Below the pieces are notes generated by a model. That model worked only from the letters and a program-made list of their open reading frames with translations. It was not told the DNA's origin and did no database searches. A stretch of 23,634 nucleotides of DNA, taken from NCBI GenBank assembly GCA_964545075.1, contig CAZJFS010000059.1, positions 1 to 23,634 on the forward strand, read 5' to 3'. Positions 16,202 to 23,634 of the stretch are shown in pieces. Made by a program: the position numbers and the translations under genes. Every line of letters starts with the position of its first letter. The first letter of the stretch is position 1. The DNA comes from DAOPXV01 sp035352535. Its GTDB lineage: Bacteria; Muiribacteriota; UBA9980.

Positions 16202-17149
16202 TTATACATTTTTTATGAAATTGTCAAATGCGTCCGGAATTCCCGTATGAAATTCAAGTCGTTCTCCGCCGCGCGGGTGGTTGAAGGAAAGTCCGCCGGC
16301 ATGAAGCCATAGCCTTGAAAATTCATAAGGAAGGCCTTTTCTGGAAAGAATAAGTTTTTCCGAGACGTATATTTTATCGCCCATTATGGGAAAGCCTATA
16401 TGCGCGAGGTGAACTCTTATCTGATGCGTCCTGCCGGTTTTTGGCATCGCTTTCAGCAGAGTGAATCCCTTTTTCGCTTCTATTGTCTCAAATTCCGTGA
16501 ATGCCGCTCTGGCTTTTGAGGTCGAATTCACTAAAACCGCCATTTTCTTTCTGTCGGTTTCCGAGCGCCCTATAGGCAGATTTACTGCAAAGCGCTTTTT
16601 GATGATCTCACCGTATATTATCGCGTAATATATTTTTTCGACGCTTCTTTCCTTGAACTGGGCGGAAAGGTTCTGGTGCGCGAAGTCGTTTTTGGCTATT
16701 AAAATGAGTCCGGAAGTGTCTTTGTCGAGCCTGTGAACTATTCCCGGTCTTATGAATCCGCCTATTCCGGAAAGGTCCTTCGTGTGATGTAAAAGAGCGT
16801 TGACGAGCGTGCCGGAACGATGCCCGGCCGCCGGATGGACGACCATTCCGGAAGCTTTGTTTACGACGATGATATCCGGATCTTCATAGACTATTTCAAG
16901 CTCTATGTTTTCCGAAGGAGTGTCGAGAGGTTTAGGTTCTGAAATATAAATGGTTATGGTCTCGTTTTCTGATGGTTTATAAGAGGGCTTATCTATTTTC
17001 ACGGAGCCGTTCGAATATACGTTCCCGCCCTCGATCAATTTTACCGCCATGGCTCTTGAAACGCCGCCTGTTTTTTCGGCGATTATTCTGTCGATGCGGT
17101 TTGCCGTATCTTCGGCCGTTATTATTATTTCGTGTTTTTGTGAACTCAT
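16202..17149 (-). CDS. rluD: RluD-family pseudouridine synthase
   Basis: 315 residues. It isomerises uridine to pseudouridine in RNA. An S4 RNA-binding domain lies at about 15-72, and the catalytic motif HRLDKDTSGL at 139-148 has Asp142 as the nucleophile. GRTHQIRVHLAHIGFPIMGD near residue 250 is the conserved RluA-family C-terminal motif. In other bacteria the RluD subgroup modifies 23S rRNA helix 69; whether this one has that target or another is not shown. The ATG at 17149 follows the lgt stop by 1 nt; a GGAG lies about 12 nt before it, inside the lgt 3' end. The frame is open upstream to 17218 but that overlaps lgt. Confidence 0.95.
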   Translation of the reverse strand: MSSQKHEIIITAEDTANRIDRIIAEKTGGVSRAMAVKLIEGGNVYSNGSVKIDKPSYKPSENETITIYISEPKPLDTPSENIELEIVYEDPDIIVVNKASGMVVHPAAGHRSGTLVNALLHHTKDLSGIGGFIRPGIVHRLDKDTSGLILIAKNDFAHQNLSAQFKERSVEKIYYAIIYGEIIKKRFAVNLPIGRSETDRKKMAVLVNSTSKARAAFTEFETIEAKKGFTLLKAMPKTGRTHQIRVHLAHIGFPIMGDKIYVSEKLILSRKGLPYEFSRLWLHAGGLSFNHPRGGERLEFHTGIPDAFDNFIKNV

Positions 17150-17150
17150 A

Positions 17151-17936
17151 TTATTTTTTTTCTCCAATATTTTGAGCGGCGATCGCCGTCCCAGCGGTTT
17201 TTTTGGTGATGTAAACAAGCAGCGCGGTAGCGAAAACTACCCCGACAAGACTTATGTTCTGAGATGGCGAAAGTCCGAAAAGAAAAGCGCCGCGGTCGTC
17301 GTCGCGTAAAAATTCGATTGAAAACCGCCACGCGGAATAAAGATAAATATATGTTACGAAAAGATATCCGCTTTTTTTGAGGTATTTTTCAATAAATAAA
17401 AGGAAGAAAAGGCTTGAAATACAGAAAAGTGATTCATAAAGTTGCGTCGGGTGGCGCGGAACAGGGCTATGCAAACCGGGAAAGACGACTCCGAATGCGG
17501 ACGTGGTGCAGGCCCCGTAGCAGCATCCGTTGAGGAAACAGCCGATCCTGCCGAACATGTGTCCGAGCGGAAGCGCTGGTATGAGAAGGTCCGCGATTTT
17601 AAAAAAATCGAGTTTATGAGCGCGAATGTAATATGAAAGAGTAATTATAACGCCTATGAGGCCGCCGTAAAAAACAAGGCCGCCCTGATGAATGTAGAAA
17701 ATGCGGACCGGGTCGTTTACGTAGTCTTTATAGTTGACGATGATGTAGACGATGCGGGAGCCGACTATGGCCGAAACTATAGCGTATATGGACATATCAA
17801 GAACCATGGAAACGTCGATATCGCGTGATTTCGCGCGGTATGTGGCCAGCAGTATTCCGAACGTGAACGCGATGGAGATGAAGAGGCCGTAGCTGTGAAT
17901 GGTCAGGGGGCCGAGTTTTAAAATATCAGGATACAC
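17151..17936 (-). CDS. lgt: Prolipoprotein diacylglyceryl transferase (Lgt)
   Basis: 261 residues with about seven membrane helices, the normal size. It transfers diacylglycerol from phosphatidylglycerol to the lipobox cysteine of prolipoproteins in the cytoplasmic membrane. Family motifs: HSYG at 14-17, HQGGLVFYGG at 83-92, and the signature G-H-M-F-G-R-I-G-C-F-L-N-G-C-C-Y-G at 125-141. The start is a GTG whose first base is the last base of the lspA stop (TAGTG), with AAGGAAAGTG upstream, so it is coupled to lspA. Lgt acts one step before LspA in lipoprotein maturation. Confidence 0.97.
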   Translation of the reverse strand: MYPDILKLGPLTIHSYGLFISIAFTFGILLATYRAKSRDIDVSMVLDMSIYAIVSAIVGSRIVYIIVNYKDYVNDPVRIFYIHQGGLVFYGGLIGVIITLSYYIRAHKLDFFKIADLLIPALPLGHMFGRIGCFLNGCCYGACTTSAFGVVFPGLHSPVPRHPTQLYESLFCISSLFFLLFIEKYLKKSGYLFVTYIYLYSAWRFSIEFLRDDDRGAFLFGLSPSQNISLVGVVFATALLVYITKKTAGTAIAAQNIGEKK

Positions 17937-18523
17937 TAATTTTCACTTTCCTTAACTTCTTCGTGGGATTCCCAGAACATTTCGACGATGAGCATTCCGA
18001 CGCCTACGTTGATGATAATGTCGGCGATATTAAAAATCGGCCAGAAACGAAAATCGAGAAAGTCTATGACGTATTTGTATTTGATGCGGTCTAAAAGATT
18101 TCCGAGCGCTCCGGCCAGAAGAAGGGCGAGCGCCACCTGCACCCAGAGGTTATTCGGCGCCAGAAACCGCGAATAGTAAACGATAACAGTTATCGAAATT
18201 GAAGCGACGGCTATGAAAAGATACCATTTTTTTTGAAAAAGACCGAATGCCGCTCCCTGGTTCTGGATGTAAGTTAAGTGGAAAACATTTTGGAGCACTG
18301 GAACGCTTTGGCCCAGCATCATTGATTTCATTATTATGTATTTGCTTAACTGGTCGAGAGCTAGAAAAAATGTCGCGGTCGAGAACATAGTTTCGTTTTT
18401 TACTATGGTCACGAAATTCGAGATCAGATATACCGGCCATGTGACAGCTACCATGCAGGTTATGACTACAATTAAAGCTATCCACATTATAAAATCATAT
18501 ATCAGGCTGAAAATTTTTTTCAT
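17936..18523 (-). CDS. lspA: Lipoprotein signal peptidase (LspA) with N-terminal extension
   Basis: 195 residues. It cleaves the signal peptide of diacylglyceryl-modified prolipoproteins. Catalytic aspartates are D145 in GNLLDRI and D168 in FNIADI; NQGAAF at 88-93 and DQLSK at 57-61 are also family motifs. It is about 35-40 residues longer than typical LspA: residues 1-48 form an extra segment with one additional hydrophobic helix (about 12-38) ahead of the usual first helix. The ATG overlaps the upstream zinc-finger gene stop as ATGA, which fixes this start and supports the extension. If translation began at M46, the protein would have the classic length. Confidence 0.93.
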   Translation of the reverse strand: MKKIFSLIYDFIMWIALIVVITCMVAVTWPVYLISNFVTIVKNETMFSTATFFLALDQLSKYIIMKSMMLGQSVPVLQNVFHLTYIQNQGAAFGLFQKKWYLFIAVASISITVIVYYSRFLAPNNLWVQVALALLLAGALGNLLDRIKYKYVIDFLDFRFWPIFNIADIIINVGVGMLIVEMFWESHEEVKESEN

Positions 18524-19410
18524 TTTTTCTGGTTACCTTCCTGTGCTTCTTGCGCTCGCATAACGTCTTTGACTTCGCGTATTGCGTCGACGATGTCTTT
18601 TATTGTTTTAGTTTCCGGAACTTTTTCCTGGAATATGCTTTCGTATTTTTCCTCGAATTTTTTGCGGTGCGTCGTCTCGAAATCAGCTGTCGGATCGTTC
18701 ATGTTTTCCCAGTTGAAGACGAAACGGTCTTTGGCTTCGTGTAAAATATCGGGAATGTCTTCTTTAAAAAACAAGCTATACTTGCTGTTTTGCCAATCGC
18801 TTTTGGCGACGTCAAACGATTCGGCGTGCAGCTGATAAAATAACCACATGCCGCATGATCCTAAAAATATTGAAATAGCGACCGTGACGGCGATTATAAG
18901 CCCGAGATTTCTTGCGGTGCGGCCGATCTTGAAAAAAAAGCCGCGGATCGAGCCGATAAGTTTAGCCTTGCGGTCACGCTCAAGTTCGCCCTGGACGTCG
19001 TAAAGTGAGCGATAGCAGGATTTACAGATATATCCGGATGTCATTTTAGCGTCTTTGCACTGGCACTCGGGACATATGTTCTTCCTGCATGCAATGCAGG
19101 CTCCCAGAATGGTATCGGCGAGATGGACGGGGTCGTTGCATTCCTTTTCCGGAGGCGGCGAGAACATGCCGAATAACCTTTCCATAATGCCGGGACTTTC
19201 AACGACCTTTGCTTTTGGCTCGCTATTTTCTTTTATTTTTTTCTGTATCTTTTCGAGGTCTTCATAGCAGAATTTACAGATTATCTTATTGTTCATGTCA
19301 AGCGAAATAGGCGCCTTGCAATCCGGGCAAACGGATTTTTTGCAGATGGCGCACATTCCAATTGGTGATTTAAGATGTCTCGAAGGACACCATTCTGAAC
19401 TTTTAGCCAA
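18520..19410 (-). CDS. Double B-box-like zinc-finger membrane protein
   Basis: 296 residues of unknown function. Two similar zinc-finger modules occur: C8, H12, C20, C23, C28, C31, C45, C48, and C91, H96, C105, C108, C113, C116, C129, C132, both in the order expected of B-box-like cross-brace fingers. A membrane helix follows (about 169-193), then a charged C-terminal region (about 200-296) presumably outside the cytosol. The start is TTG at 19410, supported by a GGAGGT site 8 nt upstream; the next ATG lies inside the first finger. It overlaps lspA by 4 nt (ATGA), so it heads the lspA-lgt-rluD operon. A role in lipoprotein processing is suggested by position only. Confidence 0.82.
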   Translation of the reverse strand: MAKSSEWCPSRHLKSPIGMCAICKKSVCPDCKAPISLDMNNKIICKFCYEDLEKIQKKIKENSEPKAKVVESPGIMERLFGMFSPPPEKECNDPVHLADTILGACIACRKNICPECQCKDAKMTSGYICKSCYRSLYDVQGELERDRKAKLIGSIRGFFFKIGRTARNLGLIIAVTVAISIFLGSCGMWLFYQLHAESFDVAKSDWQNSKYSLFFKEDIPDILHEAKDRFVFNWENMNDPTADFETTHRKKFEEKYESIFQEKVPETKTIKDIVDAIREVKDVMRAQEAQEGNQKK

Positions 19411-19672
19411 AATTGAAACCTCCGGTTAACATCATCGGCATAAAGATAATTTTATGAACCTGCTATAAGGCTAAAAATAAAAGCGGTATTAAAGAACACT
19501 TTTTTTCATTTGCGTTGCCGTTAACTGATTCAGGAGCATTTCTCGCCGCGCCGGCTGGAGAATGGATCGTTAAATACTGCATCCGGCTGGCCGCGAACGG
19601 TGAAACCATCACTGAAACAAAGTTTGCCGGGTTTATTCGACGTTCAGATCAAATAAACCCGCGGCAGTTTTT
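19411..19672. other. Intergenic region between ileS and the lspA operon
   Basis: This spacer holds the hairpin next to the ileS stop, two CCGGCTGG direct copies about 30 nt apart and an AT-rich stretch (19430-19510) where the promoter of the zinc-finger gene would lie. No clear -35/-10 pair is seen. An open plus-strand frame here runs into the antisense of ileS and is not supported. Confidence 0.5.
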
Positions 19673-19674
19673 TT
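19626..19674. terminator. Hairpin at the end of ileS (possible terminator)
   Basis: Arms GGGTTTATT (19629-19637) and AATAAACCC (19652-19660) pair perfectly over nine bases and extend with GCC/GGC around a 2-nt bulge. On the plus strand a run of seven T follows (19668-19674). On the minus strand, the direction of ileS, the hairpin starts soon after the stop codon but is followed only by a weak T-rich stretch. It could act in both directions. Confidence 0.5.
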
Positions 19675-22669
19675 ACGATATTTTTTCAACGGCGAGTATC
19701 ATTTTAACGCCGTTTATGTCCCATTCCTTCGATCCGTTCTTAGCGTCCGTAATTTTATTAACGGCTTCNNNNNNNNNNNNNNNNNNNNNNNNNNNNNNNN
19801 NNNNNNNNNNNNNNNNNNNNNNNNNNNNNNNNNNNNNNNNNNNNNNNNNNNNNNNNNNNNNNNNNNNNTTCGACTTCGACGATATAACCACGTTATCGGC
19901 CATGAGTTCGACCGTCTGGCCGGCGAGCTCGAACGAGTATTTCTGGTTTTTCTTGATTTCGAGAGCGATCGGCGTGTTGGGCGTAGCCTCAAGATATTTT
20001 TTAATTTCAGGGACGAGTTTTCCGTATTTCGCGCCGAGCGCTGGGAAATTCGGCTTGACCACATAGTCCACGAACTCATTGAGGGAACTTACGAACGTGA
20101 GGTTTTTAACGTTCAATTCTTCGTCGATGAGTTCCTTCATTGAATTTATTACGTCTTTTTCGTGAGGCGCGACCGTCTGGATTATCATTTCGGCTATCGG
20201 CTGGCGGACCTTGATCGAGCAGGCGTTTCTGGCTGATCTGCCCATATAGACGACCTTCTGAATTAATTCCATCTGCGATTCGAGTTCTTCGAAATTAAGC
20301 TCTTCGCTGTATTTCGGATAATCGGTGAGATGTATCGATATCTTCTGGTTCGGATCGATCTTCGCGACGAGGTTCCTGTAGATATTTTCGGTTATGAACG
20401 GGCAGAACGGCGCCAGAAGTTTCGAGAAATTAACGAGAACTTCGTAGAGCGTAAGATACGCCGATACCTTGTCGTCGTCGAGCTGGAATTTCCAGAAACG
20501 GCGGCGGCTGCGCCTTACGTACCAGTTGGAAAGTTCGTCGAGGAACTTTTCGAACGCTGTCGTTGCGGCCATTATTTCGAATTTATCGAGGTCTTCGCGG
20601 ACCTTTTTAACGAGCCTGTTGAATTTTGAAAGGATCCACTGGTCGATCAGCGGGCGTTTTTTAACGTCTATGCTGTATTTGGTCGGGTCGAAATTATCGA
20701 TATTGGCGTAGAGCGTGAAGAACGCGTACGTGTTTTGAAGCGTTCCCAGGAATTTATTGTGGGCTTCCATGACCGCGTCCTCGAAGAAGCGCCTTGCGTT
20801 CCAGGGGGAAGTGGCCGAATAGAAGCACCAGCGGAGGGCGTCGGCGCCGTATTTATTGAACATCAGGAACGGGTCGACGACGTTTCCCTTGCTCTTGCTC
20901 ATTTTTACGCCGTCTTTATCCTGGATCAAACCAAGGACCATGACGTTTTTATAAGCGGAAGTTTTGTGAAGGAAGGTCGATGTGACGAGGAGGCTGTAGA
21001 ACCAGCCGCGCGTCTGATCGACCGCTTCGCATATGAAATCGCCGGGGAAGTTCTCGTTGAACTTATCCTTGTTTTCAAATGGATAGTGCCACTGGGCCGT
21101 GTGCATCGAGCCCGAATCGAACCAGCAGTCGATGACTTCCGGGACGCGCTTCATTTTAGCGCCGCAATCCGGACATTTTATATTTACGTTATCGACGTAA
21201 GGCTTGTGCAGCTCGATATCGTCGGGACAGTTATCGGACATTTTCTTCAGCTGTTCGATAGAACCTATACATTCGATCTTTTTGCAGCTTTCGCATTTCC
21301 ATACGGGAAGCGGAGTTCCCCAGTATCTGTCGCGCGAGAGCGCCCAGTCTATCATGTTTTCGAGGAAGTTCTTGAAGCGCCCGTCCTTGATATATTCGGG
21401 ATACCAGTTTATTTTTTCGTTGTTGGCCAATATCTCATCTTTGAGAGCCGTGGTCTTTATGAACCATGAGTGGCGGGCGTAATAGATGAGCGGGCTGTCG
21501 CAGCGCCAGCAGAAAGGATATGTGTGCGTGATCTTTCCGCTCTTATATAATATTCCGGTCTCTTTCATGAATTTTTCTATCGCAGGGTCGGCTTTTTTTA
21601 CGAATATGCCCTTCCAGGGTTCCACTTCGTCGGTGTATTCGCAGCGGGCGTTTACCGGCTGAATGACGGGCAGGTTGTTTTTGATGCCGAGCTGGTAATC
21701 GTCTTCGCCGAAGGCCGGCGCGATATGAACGATACCGGTACCGTCGGTTACGGTGACGAATTCGGCGAGGCAGACGTAGTGAGCTTTTTTATCGGGTTTT
21801 ACGAATTTGAACATCTGTTCATATTCGATGCCCGCGAGTTTTTCGCCCTTCATTTCCTCTACGATTTCGTATTCGCCTTTTAATTCATCGAGCTTGGCTT
21901 TGGCGAGTATCAAGAATTGGCCATTGTGGCTTGCTTTAACGTAATCGATATCTTTATGAACGGCGAGCGCTGCGTTTGAGATCAATGTCCAGGGAGTCGT
22001 CGTCCATACCAGAAAATATGTGTTTTCAACGTTTTTAAGCTTGAAGCGTACGAAAACCGATGGATCTTCGGCATCCTTATACCCCTGGGCTACTTCGTGG
22101 GAACTCAAGCCGGTTCCGCAGCGCGGGCAATATGGAATGACCTTGTGACCTTCGTATAAAAGCCCGGCGTCGAAAAATTCTTTTAATATCCACCATACGG
22201 TTTCGATGTAATTATTGGTGCACGTGATATAAGGGTCTTCCATGTCAATCCAGAAGCCGCCACGGTCAACCATTTTGCGCCACTCGGCCTCGTATTTGAA
22301 TACCGATTCGCGGCATTTTTTTATAAAGGCCTCGACTCCGTATTTTTCGATGTCCTGTTTGCCGTTGATGCCAAGGGCTTTTTCGACCTCGAGTTCGACG
22401 GGAAGGCCGTGGGTGTCCCAGCCGGCTTTTCTGCCGACGAACTGGCCGCACATCGTTTTATAGCGCGGAATGAGATCTTTCATTACTTTGGTCAGAACAT
22501 GGCCGGGATGTGGCATGCCGTTGGCGGTCGGCGGGCCTTCGAGGAATACGAAAGGTTTCGAGCCCTTGCGTTCTTCCATCGATTTATAGAAGATGCGGTT
22601 CTCTTTCCAGAATTTAAGTATATCGAGCTCGCGCTCGGGTTTGAGTTGAGAGTCAACCTTGTCAAACAT
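19673..22669 (-). CDS. ileS: Isoleucyl-tRNA synthetase (type 2), interrupted by an assembly gap
   Basis: 998 codons as assembled, including the gap. It charges tRNA-Ile in the cytosol. Class I motifs: HIGH-like HPGH at 54-57 in PPTANGMPHPGH, and KMSKS at 589-593. The G-R-K-A-G-W-D-T-H-G-L-P-V-E block and overall length are typical of the type 2 (eukaryote-like) IleS group, members of which are often mupirocin tolerant. Zinc-site cysteines (KCESCKKIEC and CPDCGAKM) and a CP1 editing insertion are present. The ATG has GGGAGAA 8 nt upstream. The 100-N run falls near the C-terminal domain. Both flanks fit IleS in the same frame, ending DINGVKMILAVEKIS, but type 2 enzymes usually have more residues between these points, so the real gap is probably longer than 100 nt. 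Confidence 0.97.
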   Translation of the reverse strand: MFDKVDSQLKPERELDILKFWKENRIFYKSMEERKGSKPFVFLEGPPTANGMPHPGHVLTKVMKDLIPRYKTMCGQFVGRKAGWDTHGLPVELEVEKALGINGKQDIEKYGVEAFIKKCRESVFKYEAEWRKMVDRGGFWIDMEDPYITCTNNYIETVWWILKEFFDAGLLYEGHKVIPYCPRCGTGLSSHEVAQGYKDAEDPSVFVRFKLKNVENTYFLVWTTTPWTLISNAALAVHKDIDYVKASHNGQFLILAKAKLDELKGEYEIVEEMKGEKLAGIEYEQMFKFVKPDKKAHYVCLAEFVTVTDGTGIVHIAPAFGEDDYQLGIKNNLPVIQPVNARCEYTDEVEPWKGIFVKKADPAIEKFMKETGILYKSGKITHTYPFCWRCDSPLIYYARHSWFIKTTALKDEILANNEKINWYPEYIKDGRFKNFLENMIDWALSRDRYWGTPLPVWKCESCKKIECIGSIEQLKKMSDNCPDDIELHKPYVDNVNIKCPDCGAKMKRVPEVIDCWFDSGSMHTAQWHYPFENKDKFNENFPGDFICEAVDQTRGWFYSLLVTSTFLHKTSAYKNVMVLGLIQDKDGVKMSKSKGNVVDPFLMFNKYGADALRWCFYSATSPWNARRFFEDAVMEAHNKFLGTLQNTYAFFTLYANIDNFDPTKYSIDVKKRPLIDQWILSKFNRLVKKVREDLDKFEIMAATTAFEKFLDELSNWYVRRSRRRFWKFQLDDDKVSAYLTLYEVLVNFSKLLAPFCPFITENIYRNLVAKIDPNQKISIHLTDYPKYSEELNFEELESQMELIQKVVYMGRSARNACSIKVRQPIAEMIIQTVAPHEKDVINSMKELIDEELNVKNLTFVSSLNEFVDYVVKPNFPALGAKYGKLVPEIKKYLEATPNTPIALEIKKNQKYSFELAGQTVELMADNVVISSKSXXXXXXXXXXXXXXXXXXXXXXXXXXXXXXXXXXEAVNKITDAKNGSKEWDINGVKMILAVEKIS
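19769..19868. other. Assembly gap (100 N)
   Basis: Exactly 100 undetermined bases inside ileS. The round number suggests a placeholder of unknown true length. Confidence 0.98.
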
Positions 22670-22954
22670 TTTGAAGTTCTCCCTTTCAGACTTTTTTGAT
22701 TTTATATATTACAATATAATGCTAAATAAAATTCACATTATTTTACCAAAAAAAAGCTGGAAAATCAATATAAATATGATAATCTATGAAACTATCAAAT
22801 TGATAAAACCGTCGAATGGGCGGAGAATCTGTGAACAATGTGGCCGGCGGGCTATCGAAAGGCAACGCCGCCGTTGTTGAGCGTATTGACGCCGTCAGGA
22901 TCGGCCGCGCCATGTATTATATGTCGTTGGATTGTCAAGCGTGGCCGTATCGAA
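22670..22954. other. Intergenic region upstream of ileS
   Basis: The part next to ileS (22690-22800) is strongly AT-rich and likely holds the ileS promoter, though no consensus pair stands out. The part at 22816-22950 is GC-rich and contains frames on both strands without ribosome sites or recognisable products. No T-box leader or tRNA-like fold is apparent by eye. Confidence 0.5.
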
Positions 22955-23634
22955 TTATTTCAGGAATTTTCCGTCTGAAAGATCGATTTGCGGAGCTTGT
23001 TCATGATGAACGCCTTTCTTGTCGACGATGCTGGGCTTCAGCGTTACCGCGCCGGTGCTTTTAGACAAGGAAAAGAGGAAATCGAGCCGGTAATCCTCGG
23101 CCTCGACCAAGCCCATGCCTCCGCCTTTTTTGTAATAACTGTATGCTCCTCTGTAGCTTATTCCCCGTATCCGATATTCGATACGGTCCGGAAAATCGGC
23201 GATCCGAGCTTCGCGTATCTCGAGCCAGTGGGTGTTTTCATAAGAAAATAAGAGGATATCGATTATTGCCTTGAAAGTTTCGGGCGTTCTTGCTTTTGGG
23301 GTCAGCCTGTGTTCTTCTATGATGGAAGATTTGAAAGCGACGCGGTGGATCCACCATTTGCCTTCTCTGATGTCGGAAATTTCCTGGCGGCTGTCGATCA
23401 GTATCCCGTTGTCCATTACCTCGATGGTTCCGTAACCATTGGGAGTATGGGTCTTGCCGAGGAATTCGGCTTCGGCGGTTGAAGCGAGGGTTTCAACCAC
23501 TGAGAGGCGAAGAGGGGCACCGATCAGGCCGTCGAAATGATCGTTCATATCGAACTCCGGCAACTCGATCCGGCGGCCGACCGCAAGCGCGAAATCCTCG
23601 CGTTCTTTAGAAGCGTCGGCCGGCAGCTGCCATC
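22955..23634 (-). CDS. Protein of unknown function, 5' end outside the window
   Basis: The frame stays open to the window edge with codons for W-Q-L-P-A-D-A-S-K-E-R-E-D-F before the internal TTG at 23563, and GRRIELPEFDMNDHF bridges that point smoothly, so the gene is cut by the edge rather than starting there. About 226 residues are visible. The sequence is beta-rich and polar, with no membrane helix or recognised motif; it contains KWWIHRVAFKSS and a GAYSYYKKGGGMG loop. Bases here are more GC-rich than the flank next to ileS. I cannot assign a function. Confidence 0.7.
   Translation of the reverse strand, partial: WQLPADASKEREDFALAVGRRIELPEFDMNDHFDGLIGAPLRLSVVETLASTAEAEFLGKTHTPNGYGTIEVMDNGILIDSRQEISDIREGKWWIHRVAFKSSIIEEHRLTPKARTPETFKAIIDILLFSYENTHWLEIREARIADFPDRIEYRIRGISYRGAYSYYKKGGGMGLVEAEDYRLDFLFSLSKSTGAVTLKPSIVDKKGVHHEQAPQIDLSDGKFLK

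Noticed and set aside
19515..20066. Plus-strand frame across the gap
   Set aside because: It is mostly antisense to ileS, runs through the N block and has no recognisable product.
22916..22938. TTGACA and TATAAT on the minus strand
   Set aside because: Both hexamers are perfect but only 11 nt apart, too short for a normal sigma-70-type promoter.

Overview
This is a bacterial chromosome fragment of intermediate GC content. It carries an exact 100-N scaffold gap, so it most likely comes from a draft or metagenome assembly. Bacterial hallmarks are Shine-Dalgarno sequences, TGnTATAAT-type promoters, lgt and lspA lipoprotein-processing genes, and pseudopilin-like proteins with prepilin-type N-termini. 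Isoleucyl-tRNA synthetase is of the long type 2 class. No taxonomic marker here lets me name the lineage; many genes are unfamiliar, which suggests a poorly sampled phylum (inference). I saw no tRNA, rRNA, CRISPR array, insertion sequence or phage gene.

Left part (72-3161): two plus-strand membrane-protein genes, one unknown and one FUSC-like, converge on a minus-strand rfbC (dTDP-4-dehydrorhamnose 3,5-epimerase) and a coiled-coil gene of unknown function.

The most striking locus is 3206-6603 (minus). A DUF2207-like membrane protein ends in a 56-residue tail built of HSAC tetrads, with 13 Cys and 11 His. Seventeen bases downstream, with its Shine-Dalgarno overlapping the stop codon, lies a radical SAM/SPASM enzyme with a PqqD-like N-terminal segment. 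This has the layout of a peptide-modification system whose target is the cytoplasmic tail of a large membrane protein. The coiled-coil gene follows 44 nt later and may belong to the same unit. Its upstream region holds an extended -10 promoter and repeated CTCRATTTGATA boxes, shared with a divergent unknown gene at 6931.

Middle (6931-16126): an unknown plus-strand gene and a zinc-ribbon membrane protein converge on a minus-strand export cluster. In transcription order this is a divergent pilin-like protein, a HAMP membrane protein, a secreted C39-like cysteine peptidase-fold protein, a GspK/PilX-like large pseudopilin, a secreted protein with a LysM-like segment and a duplicated CxxC module, and GspI-like and GspJ-like pseudopilins. 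The I/J/K-like trio resembles the tip complex of type II secretion or type IV pilus machines.

Right part (16202-22669): a tightly overlapping minus-strand operon of a double zinc-finger membrane protein, lspA, lgt and an RluD-family pseudouridine synthase, preceded by ileS, which contains the assembly gap. The window ends inside a 5'-truncated minus-strand gene of unknown function.
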